A stretch of 64,000 nucleotides of DNA from Anaerolineaceae bacterium oral taxon 439 (lineage in GTDB: Bacteria; Chloroflexota; Anaerolineae; Anaerolineales; Anaerolineaceae), in contig CP017039.1 of NCBI GenBank assembly GCA_001717545.1, forward strand, positions 2,728,001 to 2,792,000. Reading direction: 5' to 3'. A model generated the notes under the pieces. That model did not search any database. It saw nothing but the letters and a program-made list of their open reading frames with translations, and had not been told where the DNA came from. Below, one piece after another: positions 17,665 through 27,948 of the stretch (position 1 is the first letter of the stretch; each line of letters begins with the position of its first letter). The position numbers and the translations under genes are program-made.

Positions 17665-18675
17665 TTGAAGAACGCGCTTCCGGTCGGGAAACTTCCGCCG
17701 GAGATCTTAAGAAAAATGATCGCAAGGACGCCGAAGTTTGACGACCGGCTCGTTCTGGGGCCCGGCGTGGGGCTTGACTGCGGCGTCGTCGACATGGGCG
17801 ACCGCTATTGGGTCATGAAGGTGGACCCGATTACGTTCGTGACAGAGGATATCGCCTGGTACGCGGTGAATATCGCGGCGAACGACGTTGCGACAACCGG
17901 GGCAAAACCGGTGTGGATGATGCTGTCGGCGCTGTTTCCCGAAGGAGCGACGGACGAGGCGCTGGTCAGCCGCGTCACGGATCAGCTGGCTGCGTCCTGC
18001 GCGGAGCTGGGGATCACCCTCGCCAACGCGCATACGGAGATAACGCATGGGTTGGATCGCCCGATCCTGACCTGTTCGCTGGTCGGCGAAGTCGCGAAGG
18101 ATCGGCTGATCGTTCCGACGGGCGCGCGCGCCGGCGACGTCATTCTGCTGACGAAGGGGATCCCGATCGAAGGCACAGCGATTCTGGCAAACGAGTTCGC
18201 CGAACGGTTGGCGGGGCGGCTGAGCGGGACTGAAATCGCGGCGGCTCAGGCCTATGCGCGCAATCCCGGAATCGGCGTGACGCGCGACGCGCGGATCGCG
18301 ATCGGCGCAGGGCGGGTCACCGCGATGCATGATCCGACGGAAGGCGGGCTGGCTTCGGCGCTCTGGGAGCTGGCGGAGGCGGCGGGGCGCGCGATCGAGG
18401 TGGATCTGGACGCGATCCCGATTTCGGAGCTGTCGCGGAGGATTCTGGCGGTTTTCGGGCTGAATCCGTTGAACACGATTGCGTCCGGCGCGTTGTTGAT
18501 AACGGCGGATCGGGCGGACGCCGCGGCGATACTGGGCGCGCTGCGTTCGGCGGGGATCCCGGCGGCGGAGATCGGACGCGTTCTGGATGGCGGCGGACCG
18601 GTTTCGGTCCGTGTCGCCGGGCGCGGGACGGAGCTGGAGCGACCGGAGGCGGACGAGATCGCGCGCATATTCTGA
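17665..18675 (+). CDS. HypE-like AIR-synthase-related protein
   Basis: 336 residues, the length of HypE, of the PurM/HypE/SelD/ThiL ATP-binding superfamily. LGPGVGLDCGVVDMG corresponds to the N-terminal nucleotide-binding segment, and NIAANDVATTGAKPVWM to the conserved (N/G)D-x-x-x-x-G-A-x-P strand. AMHDPTEGGLASALWELAEA is the second glycine-rich segment. True HypE ends in a conserved PRIC motif carrying the reactive Cys; here the C-terminus is EADEIARIF, so the HypE thiocarboxamide reaction is unlikely. No hyp or hydrogenase genes lie nearby. Start is TTG 17665 with GGAGG seven bases upstream. The product is therefore best left as an AIR-synthase-related protein of unknown substrate. Confidence 0.75.
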   Translation: MKNALPVGKLPPEILRKMIARTPKFDDRLVLGPGVGLDCGVVDMGDRYWVMKVDPITFVTEDIAWYAVNIAANDVATTGAKPVWMMLSALFPEGATDEALVSRVTDQLAASCAELGITLANAHTEITHGLDRPILTCSLVGEVAKDRLIVPTGARAGDVILLTKGIPIEGTAILANEFAERLAGRLSGTEIAAAQAYARNPGIGVTRDARIAIGAGRVTAMHDPTEGGLASALWELAEAAGRAIEVDLDAIPISELSRRILAVFGLNPLNTIASGALLITADRADAAAILGALRSAGIPAAEIGRVLDGGGPVSVRVAGRGTELERPEADEIARIF

Positions 18676-18738
18676 CGTCCTCGACGGATAACGGGGATCG
18701 GACGTATCTGACCGGGTGAATACCGCGGGCTTCAGCTT

Positions 18739-19356
18739 CTAATCATCGAAAAATCTGCAGAGATGCAATACGATTTTTCGGATACGGCACATCTCATCTT
18801 CCGATGGCAGCTGATGATGGCTCACGAAATAAGCGACCAGCCCGTCGACCTGCGACCACCAAAGTCTTGAAAACGCCGAGACGGTTTCCGGGGCGGCGTC
18901 AGGTTTGGATTGAATAATTATTTCCGCTATCAGGTTTAAACTTTTTTCCGACTTTTCTTTCATCCGCGCGCGGAGGATTTCGTTTTTCGATGATTCCAGC
19001 CAGAATTCAAATTTAATTCGCGCGAATTCCAGATTCTCCGCTGTCCACTGACGAACCGTTTCGTCCCAAACGCAAATCAGTTTTTCGGAAAGCGGCATGG
19101 ATCGGGAAATGCTTTCCCCGATCCGGTTATCTGGCGAGACTGCGTTGATGAATTCGCCCCGGTTTTCGGCCAGGGCAAAGAATATTTCTTCTTTGCTTTT
19201 AAAATATGTATAGATTAGCCCTTTACTGACGCCCGCTTCTTTCGTTATATCGTCCATCGACGTCGGATAGTATCCTTTTTTCGAAAACAGTTTGAACGCC
19301 GCCGTCAGAATCATCTCCTGACGTTGATTTTTTTTCTCTTGCGATATCTTCGGCAT
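18739..19356 (-). CDS. TetR/AcrR family regulator
   Basis: 205 residues. The N-terminal domain has the classic TetR helix-turn-helix: MILTAAFKLFSKKGYYPTSM, then DITKEAGVSKGLIYTYFKSK with the recognition helix. The C-terminal ligand domain (from about residue 70) resembles that of YfiR/TtgR-like drug sensors but is not diagnostic. ATG 19356 has GGAGGG five bases upstream. The upstream MFS gene overlaps its first 134 bases in another frame. It is cotranscribed with, and presumably represses, that efflux gene through the palindrome at 20611-20622. Confidence 0.9.
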   Translation of the reverse strand: MPKISQEKKNQRQEMILTAAFKLFSKKGYYPTSMDDITKEAGVSKGLIYTYFKSKEEIFFALAENRGEFINAVSPDNRIGESISRSMPLSEKLICVWDETVRQWTAENLEFARIKFEFWLESSKNEILRARMKEKSEKSLNLIAEIIIQSKPDAAPETVSAFSRLWWSQVDGLVAYFVSHHQLPSEDEMCRIRKIVLHLCRFFDD

Positions 19357-20584
19357 GAATGCCCTCCGTATAAAATTCATGCGGTTTTTTTTCGTTATAC
19401 AACAGCATAACCGCCGCGGTCATGACGATACTTCCGCCGGAAATCAGGTACACGCCGGTTAACGATAATCGATTCAGTGATAATCCCGTTGCGAGATATG
19501 AAACCGGCTGAAGCCCGACGGAGCATAGAAACTGGATACTCATTACCCTGCCGATCAGGGAATCAGGCGTTATTTGCTGGATCGCCGTAAGAAATAATAC
19601 ATTGATGATTCCAAAAAGCAAGCCTGCGCAGAAAACGGCTCCCAGAATGGACACATGGGAACGAATAAGACCGAGCAGCCCCCAGATAGCCCCAGACAGG
19701 AGGGAGATCCACGCGATGCGCCTGATCACGCGGGGATTTTCCATCTTTTTTACGGTTCCAATGAGAACCGCCCCGATCAGGCTGCCTGCCCCATTCACGG
19801 ACAGCAGCGTCGGATATCCGTCAATCCCATTTGGTAAATAAGTTTCGGCGATGATCGGGAACCCGATCTGCTGCGGCCCGATGATACAAAGGTTCAGGAT
19901 TGCCGTAAAAAGCAGGAGCAGGATCAGAATCGGCAGCTTGAACAGGTCCGCGAACGATTCTCTCCGCGGTTCGCGAACAGCTTCCGGAACGATGCCTTGC
20001 GCCTTGTTTTCAGAGTTTTTTATTCCTGCGATCAGCGACAGCGCAATAAGCGACGCGCCGGCCATGAGCAGCCAGGTATGATCAGCGGCGCGATTGACGG
20101 TGATCCCGGCCAACATCGGCCCGGAAAGCATTGCGGCTTGATTGATGAATTGCAGGATCGAGTTCGCTTGCTGCAAACGGTTCGCCGTAGTTACCGCCGG
20201 AATCGCGGCGTAAAGCGCCGGCGTGATCAGCGCGCTGGATCCGCCGAAAAGAACCGCGAATATGAAAACCGTTTTTACCTGAATCATGTTTTGCAGATTA
20301 AAGACGAAATAAAACGACAGCAAAGCGCACAGGGCTGCGGTCCCCGACCTGAGGATTTTGAAGGCGCCGAGTTTATCGATTAAAAATCCACTGATTGGCA
20401 GGACGATAACTCTTGGAATAGTCATCGCCATCAGGACAGAACTCAACAACAGCACGGAGCCGGCGCTTTTCATCAGCGATGAAACCTGGAGCACGAGGTA
20501 AAACTGGCTTACGAGAAATAGAAGGAAACATGCCGCAAAAAAACGCAGGCCGATGATTGGAAAGATTTGCGTATGATTTTTCAT
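19223..20584 (-). CDS. MFS efflux transporter (MFS_3/enterobactin-exporter-like)
   Basis: 453 residues with about twelve hydrophobic helices. IPRVIVLPISGFLIDKLGAF is the loop 2-3 motif of the MFS_3 group, which includes macrolide and siderophore exporters (MefA, EntS). The hydrophobic core ends around residue 395 (MTAAVMLLYNEKK). The remaining tail of about 55 hydrophilic residues is encoded mostly in the 134 bases that overlap the TetR gene, so it may be an accidental extension after loss of an earlier stop. ATG 20584 has AGGAG six bases upstream. Likely a drug or metabolite exporter controlled by the TetR gene that follows. Confidence 0.82.
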   Translation of the reverse strand: MKNHTQIFPIIGLRFFAACFLLFLVSQFYLVLQVSSLMKSAGSVLLLSSVLMAMTIPRVIVLPISGFLIDKLGAFKILRSGTAALCALLSFYFVFNLQNMIQVKTVFIFAVLFGGSSALITPALYAAIPAVTTANRLQQANSILQFINQAAMLSGPMLAGITVNRAADHTWLLMAGASLIALSLIAGIKNSENKAQGIVPEAVREPRRESFADLFKLPILILLLLFTAILNLCIIGPQQIGFPIIAETYLPNGIDGYPTLLSVNGAGSLIGAVLIGTVKKMENPRVIRRIAWISLLSGAIWGLLGLIRSHVSILGAVFCAGLLFGIINVLFLTAIQQITPDSLIGRVMSIQFLCSVGLQPVSYLATGLSLNRLSLTGVYLISGGSIVMTAAVMLLYNEKKPHEFYTEGIHAEDIAREKKSTSGDDSDGGVQTVFEKRILSDVDGRYNERSGRQ

Positions 20585-20610
20585 GATGTTCTCCTGTCGC
20601 AATAAAAAAA

Positions 20611-20653
20611 CTGACCGGTCAGGTTATTATACCGCCTGCGGTCGTTTCTGCAA
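20611..20653 (-). promoter_or_regulatory. Promoter and TetR operator of the MFS/TetR unit
   Basis: On the minus strand TTGCAG (20653-20648) and TATAAT (20631-20626) are 16 bases apart. Directly downstream, over the expected transcription start, is the perfect 12-bp palindrome CTGACCGGTCAG (20611-20622). The palindrome has the form of a TetR-family operator, and the TetR gene is second in this transcript, so autoregulation is expected. Confidence 0.65.
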
Positions 20654-20673
20654 AGATTCAGGATCGCGAACAT

Positions 20674-20708
20674 AAAAAAAAGGCGGCGCCGAAATTGGAA
20701 ACCGCCTT
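20674..20708 (-). terminator. Intrinsic terminator
   Basis: AAGGCGG (20680-20686) pairs with CCGCCTT (20702-20708). Read on the minus strand the hairpin is followed by eight T residues. It lies just after the stop of the PEP/pyruvate-binding gene and ends the dnaN transcript. Confidence 0.8.
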
Positions 20709-20731
20709 CCGTTGAGCGATGGACTCGGATT

Positions 20732-23035
20732 TTACCGGGTCAGATAGAGCGTCGTTTTCCCGTCCTGAAGCGAGGAACGGAGCGTCAGGCTGCCGTATCC
20801 CTGATAGCCTTTGGCAGGAAGGACCCGGATCATTCCTCGATATTCGTTGGGCAGGTCGATAAACTGACGGACGACGTTCGGCTGCGTCTCGAAAAAAGAC
20901 CAGTCGATCAGCGTATTTCTCGATCCGAGGAAGACGGGAATATATGCGATGCCGATTTCGATCATGTTGCTGTAGAACTGCGTTCCGCCGGGAAAGTCGT
21001 TGACCTCCCCGGTTTTCGGGTCGCTGAGTTCGATCAGCGCGGCGGCGTTCTGGACGTCGGCGAATTTGACGCGAATCCCAGGACCGTTATCAGCGACGCC
21101 GAATCGCCGGCGGCTGAAAAAAACGAACGAAGCGTCCGCGAGTTCGCGATTCAGCGTCCGGATCCAGTATTGCAGGCCGTCACGGTTGTAATTTCCCCTG
21201 GGTTCGACGACGACGACGTAGTGGATCTGTTTTTCGAGTTTGTCGATGACGTTGAATTCGGTTTCGATAAACTTCCGGATCTCTCCGGTCGGTTGGCAGG
21301 GCGCGTTCGATAGCGCCGCCGGTTTTACGATTGGGCGGCATTTATCAATTTGAATCCGGAAGGTTGGAATCGAAGATTTATCAAAGTCGCAAATGACCGA
21401 GTATTCGATCGCGACCGGCCGTTCGAAACCTTCGTCCAGACTGGTCATCATCGATCTCAGGATCTTAACAAAGTTGGTTTTATAGATCAGGTCGTGAAAC
21501 GTCAGGACGGCCCGATCCAGTTCGGAAGAGCGCTGAACGGATTGAAGCTTCCCCCCAACTTGATTCTGCGCCGCGAAGAGCGAGAACGGATATTTTTCGG
21601 TTGGGATATCGGCAATATCGATGAGCTCGACGCGATTGGATTTGAGGTTGATTACGGCGACGAGCTTCTGCGAGAAGTGATTGAAGATCCGGCCTTTCCG
21701 GGTCTCCGGAATGATGGGCTCTGCGAGTCGGACGAACATCGGAAAATCGCTGCTGTGGCGATAGAGCGCGTGCGAACCCAGCCCGAGAACGAAGCGCGTG
21801 TAGCCGGACTCCAGCTCGTGCGGTTTCCCGAACGGCGACCAGCGCGTCGAGCTTTGTGACACGGAGAAACCGGAAAGATCGGGGAAAAAATAATTTCCGA
21901 CGCAGTGACCGCGGATAATCTGGATAATAATCCCCATTCTCTCGGGGGTATTGACCAGCTTTTTTTTCTCGCGATACTGGATCGCCTGCGGATTGAAAAC
22001 CTGCGCATACATTTCGCGGATCGCGGCCTGAAGCTGGACGAGGCCTTCCTCCTGGGTCCCCTGATTCGGGACAACGACCGATTCGTAGATGCTGTTGACG
22101 GTAGAGCGGTAGCTGTCTTCGAGAAGGCTCGACGAGCGGACGATAAACGGGCGGCCGTCGATTTCGCCGATAATCCGGCGGAGCGGGTTGGTCAGGTTCC
22201 CGGGCAGCGCCCCTTCCTGGAAGCGCTGATGAAGGAACGGGTAGCGGTCCCATCGTTCCTGATCGGGAAGAAAGCACGTATCGTAGATGTCGAGGAGGTT
22301 ATTCGTTGCCAGGAACGTCTGGAATTCGTCCGCACCGATAAAATAAGAGTCTCTGGTCGTTGCCGTGGAGCGGATTTCTTCGTCGGCGCTGTTTTGAAGA
22401 ATCGTCCGCGCGAGGACGAAGCCGGCGGCTTTCCCGCCAATCGGGCCCTGGCCAATTTTTTTCTGATTGACCTCGTAGATGTCCTGAACCTTGAGATGTT
22501 TTTTCGCGACTTCGATGAAGTCAGGGTCCTCGCTCAGGCAGCGACGGATCAGGACGGTTTTCGCGCCGCTGAGCGCCGCTAAGGTATCGGCGTTCCCGGC
22601 AGCCGAATCGCGTTCGAGCTGAAGCGCCTGCTCAAAGATGGATTCGGTAGAGGCGAATTCGACGTTATGCCAAAAGAAATCCGGTTCTTTTTCGACCGGG
22701 CGATTCTCAACGATATTATTTACAGTTTCTATGAATTTGTTGAACGTGTACTGATTGGCGTATTGATCGATAATCAGGTGCGCGCGGATGCGTGAAAGAC
22801 GATGTTCCCAGCCGGCGGGGCCCTCCTGGATAAACGGGTTATTGAGGCCTTCGCGCGTCTGCGACCGGATCGCTTTTTCGGTTACAAGAACCTGAATTTC
22901 GGAGAGGCTGAAAACCTGATCGCGGACCAGCTGGTTCAGCATGGCTTCGATAATACGGTCCCGGAGGATCGGATACTCCGCCAGCGTTGATTGCATGCGG
23001 AAATAGTTTTGCTGATTGTATGCGATTTCTTGCAT
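20732..23035 (-). CDS. Stand-alone PEP/pyruvate-binding (PPDK_N) domain protein
   Basis: 767 residues. Residues 1-190 are an unassigned, largely helical domain. From about 195, GPIGGKAAGFVLARTIL opens an ATP-grasp like the N-terminal domain of pyruvate phosphate dikinase and PEP synthase, and FIVRSSSLLEDSYRSTVNSI supplies the arginine loop that binds phosphate. The phosphohistidine swivelling domain (a GGxTSH-type motif) and the C-terminal PEP barrel of true dikinases are absent. The last 300 residues match nothing I recognise. So it may bind ATP and phosphorylate a partner, but a complete dikinase reaction is not possible from this chain alone. It follows dnaN by 34 bases on the same strand. 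Confidence 0.75.
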   Translation of the reverse strand: MQEIAYNQQNYFRMQSTLAEYPILRDRIIEAMLNQLVRDQVFSLSEIQVLVTEKAIRSQTREGLNNPFIQEGPAGWEHRLSRIRAHLIIDQYANQYTFNKFIETVNNIVENRPVEKEPDFFWHNVEFASTESIFEQALQLERDSAAGNADTLAALSGAKTVLIRRCLSEDPDFIEVAKKHLKVQDIYEVNQKKIGQGPIGGKAAGFVLARTILQNSADEEIRSTATTRDSYFIGADEFQTFLATNNLLDIYDTCFLPDQERWDRYPFLHQRFQEGALPGNLTNPLRRIIGEIDGRPFIVRSSSLLEDSYRSTVNSIYESVVVPNQGTQEEGLVQLQAAIREMYAQVFNPQAIQYREKKKLVNTPERMGIIIQIIRGHCVGNYFFPDLSGFSVSQSSTRWSPFGKPHELESGYTRFVLGLGSHALYRHSSDFPMFVRLAEPIIPETRKGRIFNHFSQKLVAVINLKSNRVELIDIADIPTEKYPFSLFAAQNQVGGKLQSVQRSSELDRAVLTFHDLIYKTNFVKILRSMMTSLDEGFERPVAIEYSVICDFDKSSIPTFRIQIDKCRPIVKPAALSNAPCQPTGEIRKFIETEFNVIDKLEKQIHYVVVVEPRGNYNRDGLQYWIRTLNRELADASFVFFSRRRFGVADNGPGIRVKFADVQNAAALIELSDPKTGEVNDFPGGTQFYSNMIEIGIAYIPVFLGSRNTLIDWSFFETQPNVVRQFIDLPNEYRGMIRVLPAKGYQGYGSLTLRSSLQDGKTTLYLTR

Positions 23036-23069
23036 GATCCGTTTCGTTATTTTTCAGCGATGAACCGAA

Positions 23070-24203
23070 TCAACGTTTCGGGTTCATCGGCATCAAAACG
23101 TATTCGTAGTCATTTCCGTCGTCGAGCGGGGTGATCAGGCTTGGCGAAACGTTCGTATTCGTGCGAATCATGACCTGCGGCGAGCTCACAACGTCGAGAA
23201 CGTCACGCAGGAAACGAACGTTGAAGGCGATATTCAGCGTTTCGCCGTTGACGGTCGCGGGAATCTGGTTGTCATAGGTCCCGGTTTCTTCGGACACGGC
23301 GTTAATTTGGATCAGTCCGTCGTCGCCGGCGTCGGGGCGAATCGTAAAATGGGTCAGAAATTTGCTGTCGCGCGCGATGATCATCGCCTGCGCGCAGGCT
23401 TTCTGGAGCGCGGCGGTCGAGACGACGGTATCCGTCTTGAAATTACGCGGAATAATCGCTTTATAGTCGATATAGGTTCCGGAGATGAGCTGCGACGCGA
23501 CGTCGACATGCTCCTGATGAAAGATGACCTGATTTTTCCCGGAGGCGAGGTTGACGTAAATCTGGTCGCTGCTGTCGCCCGGAATGCGGTTGACCTCGAT
23601 CAGCGCGCGGGCGGGGATAATCGCTGAGATCGGCGCGTCGGGGGCGTTTTCGAGCGACTGCGTCCGTTTCGCGATCCGATATCCGTCGGTCGCGACGAGG
23701 GTCAGTTCGTTCCCATTAACGGTCAGGTAAATCCCCTGCAGCATGGGACGGGTTTCGTCGGTCGCTGCCGCAAAAGCGACCTGCTGGATCATCTTTTTTA
23801 ATTCCGGAAGGTTGAAGACGACGGCGTCCTGCGGATCGAAAACGGGCATGGGCGGGAAATCCTCGGCGTCGAGCCCTTTGATATCGGTGACGACCTGAAC
23901 GCAGCGGACGATCAGCGTCGAGGCGTCCGGGCTGAGTTCGAGATGAACGACGTCGTTCGGAAGCGTATTGACCAGGTCGATCAGCGTTTTCGCCGGGACG
24001 GTAATCGATCCTTCGCTGGCGATTTCCGCCGGGATCCGATAATTGATCCCCAATTCGAGGTTGGTCGCGGAAAGGCGTAGATTTCCATCTTCGGTCGTCA
24101 GTAGGATATTGGTTAAGATAGGAAGCAATCGTTTTGTGTCAACGGATCGGGAAACGATTCCAAGCGCCTGTGATAAAAGTGATTGAGATACCGATAGTTT
24201 CAT
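23070..24203 (-). CDS. dnaN: DNA polymerase III subunit beta (sliding clamp)
   Basis: 377 residues, the standard length for the ring-forming clamp, with three repeated subdomains. MKLSVSQSLLSQALGIVSR is the typical opening, RLLPILTNILLTTEDGNLRL the first-domain strand pair, and the C-terminal VLMPMNPKR corresponds to the family ending YLIMPMRL. I chose ATG 24203 because the family starts at MKL; a TTG 15 bases upstream is in frame. No clear ribosome binding site precedes either. The gene is not next to dnaA or recF, and is followed by the PEP/pyruvate-binding gene. Confidence 0.95.
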   Translation of the reverse strand: MKLSVSQSLLSQALGIVSRSVDTKRLLPILTNILLTTEDGNLRLSATNLELGINYRIPAEIASEGSITVPAKTLIDLVNTLPNDVVHLELSPDASTLIVRCVQVVTDIKGLDAEDFPPMPVFDPQDAVVFNLPELKKMIQQVAFAAATDETRPMLQGIYLTVNGNELTLVATDGYRIAKRTQSLENAPDAPISAIIPARALIEVNRIPGDSSDQIYVNLASGKNQVIFHQEHVDVASQLISGTYIDYKAIIPRNFKTDTVVSTAALQKACAQAMIIARDSKFLTHFTIRPDAGDDGLIQINAVSEETGTYDNQIPATVNGETLNIAFNVRFLRDVLDVVSSPQVMIRTNTNVSPSLITPLDDGNDYEYVLMPMNPKR

Positions 24204-24679
24204 GGCCGCACCATCCAATTGAAGATTCTTTCAGTTTGATTCGTTTTATTCTGCTTTGGGGGATGCCCCGAAGCGGCGCATGCGCGTTTTCGCCGGCGCA
24301 ATTCCCCTTAAAAGTTAAATAAGTATACCGCGAAGATGATGGAATTGTTTTACATGGCCGGAAAAGGTATTATGTAGAAGAGGATAAAGAATCTTCTGAT
24401 CAGCGGCATGCAAGCGGCTTCTTCCGGACTATCTGTCAATAACCACAGGAATCCTGATTGCATCGATCCCAGGGCCTGACACAAGATCAACCATGGATCC
24501 GGATACAACGTCCAAAGATTTGTCGCTTACAAAAAAGAAATTCTAAGACAATAAATAAAATCCTTGATATCGAAGTCATCAACAACATATGCTTTCGGAT
24601 GATTTCGATCGGAGAGATTCGAAATGATGATCCTGCGCCCGTTCGCCCTTAATGGACTTCGCTCATTCCTGTTCAACAT
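24204..24679. other. Intergenic region upstream of dnaN
   Basis: About 475 bases without a supported gene. On the minus strand TATACT (24327-24322) is a possible -10 for dnaN, but no good -35 precedes it. The sequence from about 24350 to 24650 has no open frame with a ribosome binding site. I looked for DnaA boxes and tRNA arms and saw none. Confidence 0.4.
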
Positions 24680-24716
24680 AAAAGACGGGACGAACGAATC
24701 GCTCATCCCGTCTTTT
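24680..24716 (-). terminator. Intrinsic terminator of the ilv operon
   Basis: AAAAGACGGGA (24680-24690) pairs perfectly with TCCCGTCTTTT (24706-24716), an 11-bp stem with a 15-base loop. It lies directly downstream of ilvD on the minus strand. The short T/A arms let it act in either direction. Confidence 0.75.
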
Positions 24717-24727
24717 CTATCTTGCCC

Positions 24728-26389
24728 TTACGCCCTGAGGACAGCTCCCTCGGCCGCGGACGCGACCAGCTTCGCGTACCGCGCCAGGTAGCCCCTGGTC
24801 ACGCGCGGCGCCGGCGCTTTCCAGCGCTTCCGCCGCTCCGCCAGAACATCCGCCGGAACGTCGAGCGTCACCGAATAATTCGGAATATCGATCGTGATCC
24901 GATCGCCCTCTTCGATCAGCGCGATGACGCCGCCGACCGCCGCCTCGGGGCAGACATGCCCGATCGACGCGCCGCGCGTAGCGCCCGAGAAGCGCCCGTC
25001 GGTAATCAGCGCCACCGACTTATCCAGCCCCATCCCCGCGATCGCTGACGTCGGCGACAGCATCTCGCGCATCCCCGGGCCGCCCTTCGGCCCTTCGTAA
25101 CGGATAACGACAACGTCGCCGCTGTTGATCTCCCCGCCGTAAATCGCCGCGATTGCCTCGTCCTCGCTGTCAAAAACGCGCGCAGGCCCCGAATGCGTCA
25201 GCATTTCGGGCGCGACGGCGGAGCGCTTGACGACGCTCCCGCGCTCCGCGACGTTCCCGAACAGCACCGCCAGACCGCCCGTTTTCGCGTACGGATCGTC
25301 GAACGAACGGATGACCGGATTCGGGATAAATTTCCGTCCGGCGAGGTTTTCCGCTAACGTCCGTCCGGTACAGGTCAGGACCGAGCCGTCCAGCGCGCCA
25401 TGCGCCGCCAGCTCCGTCAGCAGCGCCTGAATCCCGCCAGCCGCTTCCAGGTCCTGAACATGATGAACGCCCGCCGGAGCCAGACGACAGAGGTTCGGCG
25501 TCCGCTCTGAAATTTCGTTCACCCGTCGCAGGTCGAGCCCAAGCCCGCGCTCGTTCGCGATCGCGGTCAGGTGCAGCAGCGAATTACTGGAACAGCCGAG
25601 CGCCATGTCGGCGGTGAACGCGTTCATCAGCGACGCTTCGGTCACGATATCCGACGGCTTAATGTCCCGTTCGACCAGCTCCATGACCTTCATCCCCGTC
25701 AGCTTCGCGAGCCGGATCCGCGCCGCGTCCGTCGAAGCGACCGTCCCGTTTCCGGGAAGCGCCAATCCCAGAACCTCGGTCAGGCAATTCATCGAATTCG
25801 CAGTGAACATCCCGGAACACGAGCCGCAGCCGGGGCAGGCGTTATCTTCGACGAATTTCAATTCTTCCTCGTCGATTTTCCCCGCCTTAATCGCGCCGAC
25901 CGCCTCGAAAACCGAGTTCAGGTCCAGCCCGCGCCCGTTCACTGTCCGCGACGCCATCGGTCCCCCGGAAACGAAAATCGCCGGAATATCGACACGGCAG
26001 GCCGCCATCAGCATTCCCGGAACGACCTTGTCGCAGTTCGGAATATAGACAACCCCGTCCAACCGATGCGCCTGGGCCATCGTTTCGCAGGAATCGGCGA
26101 TCAGCTCGCGGGACGGGAGCGAATATTTCATGCCCTCATGGCCCATCGAAATCCCGTCGCAGACGCCGATCGCGCCGTATTCGACCGGCGTTCCGCCCGC
26201 CATGCGGATCCCCGCCTTGACCGCCTCCGCGATCTGGTTCAAATGAATATGCCCGGGGATAATTTCGTTAAACGAATTGCAGACGCCGATCAGCGGCCGC
26301 GCCAGCTCCTCGTCCGTGTACCCGATCGCTTTCAGTAAACTGCGATGCGGCGCGCGCTCGGCCCCCAGTTTAATCGCTTCGGAACGCAT
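24728..26389 (-). CDS. ilvD: Dihydroxy-acid dehydratase
   Basis: 553 residues. Dehydrates dihydroxy-isovalerate and dihydroxy-methylvalerate to the 2-oxo acids that become valine and isoleucine. Iron-sulfur ligands are visible in [18 protein letters not shown] and in [40 protein letters not shown] carries the substrate and metal residues of the C-terminal domain. GGAGG lies nine bases upstream of ATG 26389. Last gene of the ilvB-ilvN-ilvC-ilvD operon, eleven bases after ilvC, and followed by an intrinsic terminator. Confidence 0.96.
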   Translation of the reverse strand: MRSEAIKLGAERAPHRSLLKAIGYTDEELARPLIGVCNSFNEIIPGHIHLNQIAEAVKAGIRMAGGTPVEYGAIGVCDGISMGHEGMKYSLPSRELIADSCETMAQAHRLDGVVYIPNCDKVVPGMLMAACRVDIPAIFVSGGPMASRTVNGRGLDLNSVFEAVGAIKAGKIDEEELKFVEDNACPGCGSCSGMFTANSMNCLTEVLGLALPGNGTVASTDAARIRLAKLTGMKVMELVERDIKPSDIVTEASLMNAFTADMALGCSSNSLLHLTAIANERGLGLDLRRVNEISERTPNLCRLAPAGVHHVQDLEAAGGIQALLTELAAHGALDGSVLTCTGRTLAENLAGRKFIPNPVIRSFDDPYAKTGGLAVLFGNVAERGSVVKRSAVAPEMLTHSGPARVFDSEDEAIAAIYGGEINSGDVVVIRYEGPKGGPGMREMLSPTSAIAGMGLDKSVALITDGRFSGATRGASIGHVCPEAAVGGVIALIEEGDRITIDIPNYSVTLDVPADVLAERRKRWKAPAPRVTRGYLARYAKLVASAAEGAVLRA

Positions 26390-26400
26390 CCGCGCCCTCC

Positions 26401-27931
<1,531 letters not shown>

Positions 27932-27948
27932 CTCTCTTCTCCGTCAGG

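Noticed and set aside
24458-24652. 64-codon plus-strand frame
   Set aside because: No ribosome binding site, no recognisable protein features, in an AT-richer spacer.
23070-24727. Replication origin next to dnaN
   Set aside because: No dnaA, no recF and no DnaA-box cluster seen in the flanking intergenic region.
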